From positions 471,568,573-471,632,572 of the forward strand of contig NC_081409.1 of the NCBI RefSeq assembly GCF_030272615.1: 64,000 nt of DNA, written 5' to 3'. A program made the position numbers and the translations under genes. This DNA comes from Cryptomeria japonica. Taxonomy: Eukaryota; Streptophyta; Pinopsida; Cupressales; Cupressaceae. Positions 57,601 to 64,000 of the stretch are shown here, piece after piece. Positions within the stretch are counted from its first letter, which is position 1. Every line of letters starts with the position of its first letter. Below the pieces are notes generated by a model. The model was given only the letters and a program-made list of their open reading frames with translations. It ran no database searches and was not told the origin of the DNA.

Positions 57601-60590
57601 GAAAGTAAAGATGAATTATTTTTCATCTTTTGTTTACTTTGCATTAGGGTTGAAACCCTAAAGATACCCGATAGGGTAAAAGGCTTTTGCCTTTATTTTT
57701 GCAAAAAATCTTTATTGCAACTGTTAAGACGTGGATTTTCTTCTTTTTTTAAACTCCTTTGCATATATTTCTAGAGTTTGTAAACCTTTTTATTAAAGTG
57801 ATGAAAATAAATAACTTTAAGATAAAAGGTAATTTGAGATGCAAAGTTGAGTCTTATTAGGTGTTGTGTGAGTAAACTAAAAAAAGGACTTAGTCTTCTT
57901 TGAGTTTATTTGCTTGCATCATGGCGTTGATTGGAGTCGTGTCAACACATGAGAGTAAAATTAGGGATTTGTCACCTAATTAGGAGTCCTACTTTAGTTT
58001 AAGAGTCATTAAGGTTAGGTTTTTAGTCAAGGAGGGATTTTAGGGGGCTAACTGCTTGACTCTTGTAGTTTCATCCCTAATTTTGAGGGATTTTTAGTTG
58101 AATCCACCCAAGAAGGTTGTTGTCATTTTGACAACTATTTTTATAGTTTAAAGAGAGTTCTCTTTTAGTTAAGTACCTAATTTTGTGGATGGACTTGGAG
58201 GTTGTTGACATCTCATCAGTTTGGAGCCAAAATTCAAATTTTAATTTTGAAAAGAATGTATGTATAAGTGATTGTTTTTCACTCTATATTCTCTAGTTCT
58301 AGAGTTCTGATTTTTTTTTTGGAGATTGTGACAAGAAGCTTTGAGAATTATATAACCCATTTCCTTATGAGTTTTTCTTCGATATTTGTAATGCATATAG
58401 CTTCAAATTATCAATAAAGAAGCTTCATTCCTTCTCCATTTTTTCTATGTTTGAGAATCATTTGTGAGTAAATTGTTAAAAATATTGTGAATTCATCTTG
58501 AAATCTTTTACTTTTTCTTCATTCCTTCTATGCTTGATTCATAAATAGCATGTTATAATGCAGGTCTGTGGATGAGTTTTTTTTTTTCTGTTGCATTTAA
58601 AATTGTGAAAACTTGTTTGTTTTCCTTTTTATGAGCTTCAAAAATATTAAACCTTTCATAAGAATCATTTTTGCAAGCATGTGCACATGAGTTGTGACTT
58701 AAAATAGCTTCATTATTTGAGAAATATTGTGAGTTTGTGAGCATTTTGAATCATTTTTATCTTTTGGTGGATCACCTGTCTAGCAGTAGTTTTTAGTTTA
58801 TGCATATCCTTCTATCCTTTTTCTCAAGTCAGTTTAAGTTAGTTTTAGGTGATCAAATAGGAAGTTAGCCTATAATCCAAAGGTCTTCTCTCATAAGAGG
58901 TTACCCATATCCTGAGAGTAGTCCCATGTTTTGTGGGATTGCATGAATTTCAAGCTTGCATCGGGTGTAAATACCCATGCCAAGAATTACACATCCTATA
59001 CCTACATGATTATAATGCATCCACTAGATGATCTAACACACCATGCAATGCATAATCACTAGTTCTCATCCTACTACATGCATGGTACTAAATGTTTATG
59101 CTTTAACATGCTATGAAGGGAGAGCTCCTACTACTATTATCATAATGTTTCCATCACTGCCCACAAGTGAAATGCATCATTAGAATGCCATACAACCTAG
59201 TACTACCATAATGTTAGTTGTACTATTGCTTCCCATACACATAATGCATTAATTATATGCCATTTAATCTATTTCTGCCATAAAATGCATGTATACCAGC
59301 TTATCTATATTTCTTTGTGAATATTGGCATCGTCTACACATAGATTGTTTTATTGCTGCTACCATACTAATGAGTTTATAACCATTTATATCCCTTAATG
59401 TAGTTAATTTTCTAAATCTTGCTATAGTTTCCAGCAACTTGGCTAATTTAGTTTCTATAATGCTTAACTAATGTCTTTATGGTGTGTTGGTTAACAGATT
59501 TGTCCTTCTTAAATACCTTTCAAAAATGACTCCCAAATGCCCAAATGGAAAGACAAAAACAAGAACCAACAGTTGAGTCACTTGCAATGGTGAGTGCAAG
59601 TGCTCTCTAAATTTTGATATGAAGGTACAACTCCCTTCATTGGATAAAAATGTATATTTTCTGAATATGCTTTTAATCGGAAAGCAATAAAGGCGATTAA
59701 CATCTACTCATAGCCATGACATAGATGTGAATGTCAAATTTATAATGAAGTGAATGAAGATAAGTAAAACACAGTTTAATTATCCACACCCAAGAAAATG
59801 CTCTTTCCAATAGATCAAAATGCTCTGGACTCTGATCAAGTCTCTCTCGTGCCTCAAAGGACAAGGGGGATCAGAATACCCAGACAAAGAGCTAACATCA
59901 CATTTCTTTCCAACATACAAATTATTTTTGAACTCTAAGTTTCAGAATTAAATGCATACATAGTTTAATGTAACAGAAAAGGAAATGAAAGGTAATCACA
60001 AGAGAAACAACGCTCATTGTAATCAAAAGAAAATATTGAAAAATCCACAAATCAACAAAATATTCTTCACTCCATCAATGCCAAAATGTGAGCTCACGGA
60101 CTCAACTTTTCTGAAAAATAAAACTATGTAGTCCAGAAAACAATGTTGCCCCTTCTTTTTTTTACAGCAAAAAGATAAAAGAAACAACCCTTGGTCTTTT
60201 CTTTCATTACATATATATAGCCTCTTTTTTCTAAAGAGACTTTCAGTTATCAATAACTGATTCTTGAAAAGATTATTAATTAATCTTTTCTTTTATCTTT
60301 TATCTTCTTCCCGACAACTTCTTTTGTTTAGCTTCAAATCTTCTATCTCTGAATGTTTAATAGACCCATACTAAGAGATTAATGACTTTTGACCGATAAT
60401 ATTTTTCCAATCTCTCTAGTGAGGATTTATAAAACTAGGTTTTCTAAAACATATCCAAAATTCGGTGCAATCCAACAGTTCAATTAATAGTTATGGCCCC
60501 TGCATCGAGACTAATGTTTCTGTCTCAGAAAATTCATGGTTACAGGTTGCATTCAAAACCTATATACAATACACATGCCAATGTTATTGG
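57601..60590. other. Gene-free stretch, LTR-like polyadenylation region
   Basis: No coding region. Between about 58250 and 58440 the sequence has T-rich tracts and AATAAAGAAGCTT (58417), like the R/U5 part of an LTR read on the plus strand. ATGCAT-rich sequence at 58990-59300 follows. It may be the end of the LTR-like segment opened at 53841. No right boundary could be set. Confidence 0.4.
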
Positions 60591-60594
60591 ATTA

Positions 60595-60765
60595 TTGAAC
60601 TTGTTGAATTTTGAACCCACACATTCTGAACTTTCATCTGATGAATCTTTGAACTCTAAATTCGAACCTCTGAAATTGAACCTGGGAACCTGAACTTTGA
60701 ACTTTGAACCTTTAACCTGGAACCTTGAACCTTGAACCTGTGAGGTTCAATCAGAAGGTTCAAAA
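60595..60765. repeat. Imperfect TTGAACC heptamer tract
   Basis: TGAAC(C/T)T words recur at about 7-bp spacing, densest at 60675-60750 (GAACCTGAACTTTGAACTTTGAACC and following), with the reverse form GGTTCAA at 60745-60765. Confidence 0.75.
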
Positions 60766-60868
60766 ACACAAACTGTACCCATAGTATGCTTCATTGATTA
60801 ATTTTCTTTCCATTTTCCTGCACGTTGAACCTACCACTAGTACATTCAGAGCTAATTTCTGACGGTCG

Positions 60869-61330
60869 ATTGTCGGAATTGCAACTAATTTTTGTTGGAG
60901 TGCCGAGAAAAGTAGCCATTGAAAACTCATCGTCGGACTTGTTGATGATGCCTCTGATCGTCGAAAATACAACAATCCCATGGACTCTACCAATGGTGGG
61001 TATTATCACTCTTCCGGTCGAAAAAGTCATCGAACATGCAGCATCCCCGTCGGATGCTTCTATTGAATTTGTCAGAAAGTTGACAGAAGTTTGGAACTTT
61101 GCATCGATGGTGATGCTGTTTGTCTGATGCTTGTGTCGTTGGTCCATTAATATGCATCGACGACCATCTAGCTACGAAGTGTCTTCGCACGTACAACATC
61201 CTCGTCGGATGTTTGTGTAGTTTGAGTCGAAAGTGTGATAACTCCAGAACCTTTTCACCGACAAGAACGTTGTATGTCTGACGATTTCATCGTCAGTGGA
61301 AAGCTTGGTATCTATCGTAATTCCGACAAT
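60869..61330. mobile_element. Possible MITE-like segment with 14-bp inverted ends
   Basis: ATTGTCGGAATTGC (60869-60882) is the inverse of GTAATTCCGACAAT (61317-61330), with one mismatch. The segment between is less AT-rich than its surroundings, repeats CGTCGGA(C/T) words, and holds a CTGACGAT/ATCGTCAG hairpin at about 61279-61297. No target duplication was confirmed, so this is weak. Confidence 0.3.
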
Positions 61331-61372
61331 AATAATATTTTTATAAAAAAAAAATATTATTATCCAGTCATT
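61331..61372. repeat. AT-rich palindrome
   Basis: AATAATATTTTT and AAAAATATTATT form complementary arms around a short A-rich centre. Confidence 0.6.
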
Positions 61373-61463
61373 GATATGTACAAGGAATGATATTCTATCC
61401 CCACCACCTACTTATAGGGGGCATAGGTTTGAGGCTAATATGAGGGGCACTGGTTTCAAGATA

Positions 61464-61741
61464 ATATGATCAAGCGCACCATGGTTGAGATGGTCCAACT
61501 CCTAAGAGGACTGTATGAACCACTTAGTATAGGTAAACCTATTAAAAATGGTGCTGATAGGGAATTAGCTAACCCAAATATAAGAGCCTTTAAAGCCAAT
61601 CAGGGAGATGAAATGACTTTATCTACCTTATCTAAGTTAGTTGTTCTTGGGAGCTACCAAAACTTATCTACTATATATATACATGAAATGAATTTATCTA
61701 CTATATATGCACATATATCTTATAAGTATTTCCCAAATTGA
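61464..61741 (+). pseudogene. Short unrecognised coding remnant
   Basis: About 65 residues (IKRTMVEMVQLLRGLYEPLS ... NQGDEMTLSTLSKLVVLG) have protein-like composition in AT-rich DNA. I do not recognise them. The end of the open frame (TIYIHEMNLSTIYAH) is repeat-like. It may be a piece of a transposable-element protein or chance. Confidence 0.25.
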
Positions 61742-61800
61742 TAATCTCATATAAAGTGTCATCCTATGTCAATACATGACATATACCTATTGAATGACAT

Positions 61801-62146
61801 GTATATATCTCATACTAAGTAGTTACTTGTTATTATAGATTCAACATATATTCAAAGATGATAGTCATGCATTCCAAACTACAAGAATATCCTCTTTAAT
61901 AAAATAAATCACATGTACAAGGTTATTGGGTTGATCGAGTCCAATAGAAAAGTACAATAGGTAAAGATAGTGTATATATATCTCATACTAAGTAGTCACT
62001 CGTTATTATATATTCAACATATATTCAAAGACGGTAATCATGCATTTTGGACTACATGAATATCCTCTTTAATAAAATAAATCACATGTACAAGGTTATT
62101 GGGTTGATCGAGTCCAATAGAAAAGTACAATAGGTAAAGATAGTAC
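61801..62146. repeat. 173-bp tandem duplication
   Basis: Two direct copies (61801-61973 and 61974-62146), over 90 percent alike by eye. The second half, including AAATCACATGTACAAGG, is essentially identical. Confidence 0.88.
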
Positions 62147-62474
62147 TCAAAATAATGTTACTAGCATCTTAAAAGAAAACATAAATGCATTATGACCACC
62201 CACAAAACACTTGATATAAAATATTTCCAACCTTTCTTTTGTTTAATTCCACCCGACCACATGGAACCCTTAGGTCCACCCCATCGTGCTTGTGGAGATA
62301 GTTCCAAATAGTCAATCAAAGTATACAAGGGGGATGATAGGCTCACACATGGCATACACGATGCATACATGACACAAGTAATGGAAACATCAATAGAGAA
62401 GGATGATACCAAGTCATGAATCCACTTAGGGTCACTACTTTAAAAATACACAAGGCATTAGATTCTAGAGTGCA

Positions 62475-62830
62475 GTGGAGGAAGTGTCATCGTATGTCTC
62501 TTCACACAAGTCCCAACGCTCCATGTGCGGGCTTGCCTTTCATTGTATGTGCTCATGGGGATGCACCATATGGAACCAAGAATTCTCTCATACAGACAAG
62601 AACAAAAATCACACAATCCCTATACTACATGAGCGGGTATGTCTCTTTGCACAAGTCCCAACGCTCCATGTGCAGGCATGCCTTTCATCGTATGTGCTAA
62701 TGGGGATAGACCATATGGAACCAAGTATTCTCTCATGTGAACGAGAACAATGATCACATAATCCTTGTGTGAGTGGGCATGCCTCTTCACACAAGTCCCA
62801 ACGCTCCATGTGCAAGCATGCCCTCCCAAA
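62475..62830. repeat. Tandem triplication of about 140-145 bp
   Basis: ACAAGTCCCAACGCTCCATG starts at 62506, 62651 and 62791, with flanking similarity; the third copy is partial. The open frames on both strands here are products of the repeat. Confidence 0.88.
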
Positions 62831-63244
62831 ACACCCTTGGTGTTGTGATAGCCCTCAAGGCATGCTCAAGGAACCAATTTTCTTGTTTTTTGTTTTAACC
62901 CAAGTCTATTGTTATGTTATCACTTCATTACAAAACTCCCCAAACATGAATGCCAAGCATACCAGGTACACTGATGGATGAGGGATAGGAATGGGAGCCA
63001 CTCCCTAGTCTCACTCTAGGACTAAGCTCATGCCATATCTAAATAAAAGACATCTCAAATACATCATTGGTGGAAAGCTGCAAAATGCCATTTTCATACA
63101 TAAGCAAGACATACTCAATTGGGCACAATCACCAAGAGAACAGTAAAAAGTGTGTTTGAGATCATTGTCCTAATTGTGGTATGGTCACCAAGAGATCACC
63201 ATAAATTTGTCAACCTTTCCTTCATTTAAACCAAGTAAACCTTT

Positions 63245-63325
63245 ATGTATATGTATATGCATATGCATATGCATATGCATATGCATATGTATATGTATAT
63301 GTATATGTATGTGCATATGTATATA
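63245..63325. repeat. Hexanucleotide microsatellite (ATATGC/ATATGT)n
   Basis: About 13 units of GTATAT and GCATAT, with GCATAT units in the centre. Confidence 0.95.
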
Positions 63326-63329
63326 GTTT

Positions 63330-63900
63330 TATGTATTCATTAAAGATTTTCATTTAATTTTGAGCATTTTGTGGATGGTATAATCAATAAACATATCATC
63401 ACCCTCACCAATTATGCTCAACTGATTTAAGTACAACCATTTGATTGTTAATAATTTTTAAATTAAGGGAGTACTTTTCAAAATAGAATTGTTGAATTAT
63501 TTATTTTTTATATATATAATAGTATAAGCCTTTTATGGATGGTATAATTAAGAAATGTGCCATCACCTACACCAATTATGCTCGATTGATTGAACTACAA
63601 CCCTTTGGTTGTTAATAATATTTAAAGGAATTTATTACTTCTCAAAATAAAATTGTTGGATTATTGAATTAGTATATATAATAGTAAACTTTCTATATTC
63701 ATAAAAGATTTTCATTTAATTTTGAGTCTTTTGTGGATGGTATAATCAAGAAACATACCATCACCCTCACCAATTGTGCTCAACCAATTGAGCTACAACC
63801 CTTTGGTTGTAAGTATTTTTCAAAAAAAAGAAGTACTTGTCAAAATAGAATTGTTGAACTAAATGAATTAGTATACATGGCAATACGTTTCATATATTTA
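63330..63900 (-). repeat. Three tandem units with a tRNA-like head (SINE-like)
   Basis: Units of about 164-198 bp share GGTATAATCA (63377, 63541, 63739) and CAACC(C/A)TTTGGTTG. On the minus strand the last unit has a tRNA D-arm: GCTC, loop AATTGGTT, GAGC (about 63778-63793), inside a Pol III A-box match TAGCTCAATTGG (63784-63795). GGTAT/ATACC arms lie where a T-arm would be (about 63738-63762). The B-box is poor. The other two units have decayed A-boxes. It may be a tRNA-derived SINE array or tRNA pseudogene repeat. Confidence 0.5.
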
Positions 63901-63947
63901 TAATAAAATTTCTTTTTGTTTTAAGATTTGTATATTAGAACAAGATT

Positions 63948-64000
63948 CATACATAAGTAAGACATACTCAACAGGGCACAATCACCAAGAGAATGGTAAA
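63948..64000. repeat. Second copy of a 53-bp phrase at 63095
   Basis: CATACATAAG(C/T)AAGACATACTCAA and the sequence up to ACCAAGAGAA recur from 63095 and 63948, 853 bp apart. The window ends inside this copy, so a larger tandem unit may continue. Confidence 0.8.

Noticed and set aside
60791-61199. Overlapping frames on both strands in the GC-richer block
   Set aside because: Mutually overlapping frames with no domain; the block is better explained as a possible small transposon.
62416-62829. Frames of 68-94 codons on both strands
   Set aside because: Produced by the 140-145-bp tandem triplication.
63738-63800. Functional tRNA gene
   Set aside because: Only the D-arm is good; acceptor stem, anticodon arm and B-box are not, so it is listed only as a tRNA-like repeat.

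Overview
The window reads as plant nuclear DNA made almost entirely of nested, decaying retrotransposons. I found no convincing host gene, rRNA, intact tRNA gene or CRISPR array. A seed plant with a very large, repeat-rich genome (a gymnosperm is my guess) fits: plant-type L1 LINE, Ty3/gypsy Tat-lineage and Ty1/copia elements, AT-rich spacers, TG...CA LTRs and insertion within insertion. The species cannot be read from the sequence.

Layout. (1) 240-7986 plus 15413-15857, minus strand: an L1-type LINE with ORF1 (DUF4283-like gag with a damaged zinc knuckle), ORF2 (endonuclease, RT, zf-RVT-like, RNase H), an extra downstream reading frame at 440-1985, and a tandem array of about 38/77-bp monomers at its 5' end. 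(2) 7982-15412: a complete 7.4-kb LTR element, minus strand, with a perfect CATAT target duplication, inserted in that monomer array. It encodes only gag and a protease-like domain (TR-GAG type). (3) 15858-20064: AT-rich repeat relics with a GC-rich 57-bp minisatellite and a (CATA)n/(TA)n tract. (4) 20065-22353: a broken gag followed by a long acidic region, no pol. (5) 22354-26964: non-coding, LTR-like, with duplicated G-box DNA. (6) 26965-30145 and 52470-53840: two broken coding relics of unrecognised families that flank younger insertions. (7) 30633-46713: a Tat-lineage Ty3/gypsy element, plus strand, with gag, protease, G-patch-like segment, RT, two RNase H domains, integrase, an antisense plant-mobile-domain gene and tandem repeats near the 3' LTR. 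(8) 46903-52323: a Ty1/copia element, minus strand, with iMet-type PBS, PPT and near-matching target duplication, missing late gag through most of integrase. (9) 53841-64000: no gene. It starts with a TGTAGCGCCC LTR-like boundary and holds tandem duplications, a heptamer tract, a possible MITE, a hexanucleotide microsatellite and tRNA-like (SINE-like) repeats.

The pieces do not form a pathway. Their relationship is historical: the LINE was split by the gag-only element, and an older relic locus was split by the Tat and then flanked by the copia. Most coding regions carry stops and shifts, so autonomous activity is unlikely. The gag-only element looks youngest (near-identical LTRs, perfect target duplication, few lesions), and it would need RT and integrase from a relative.
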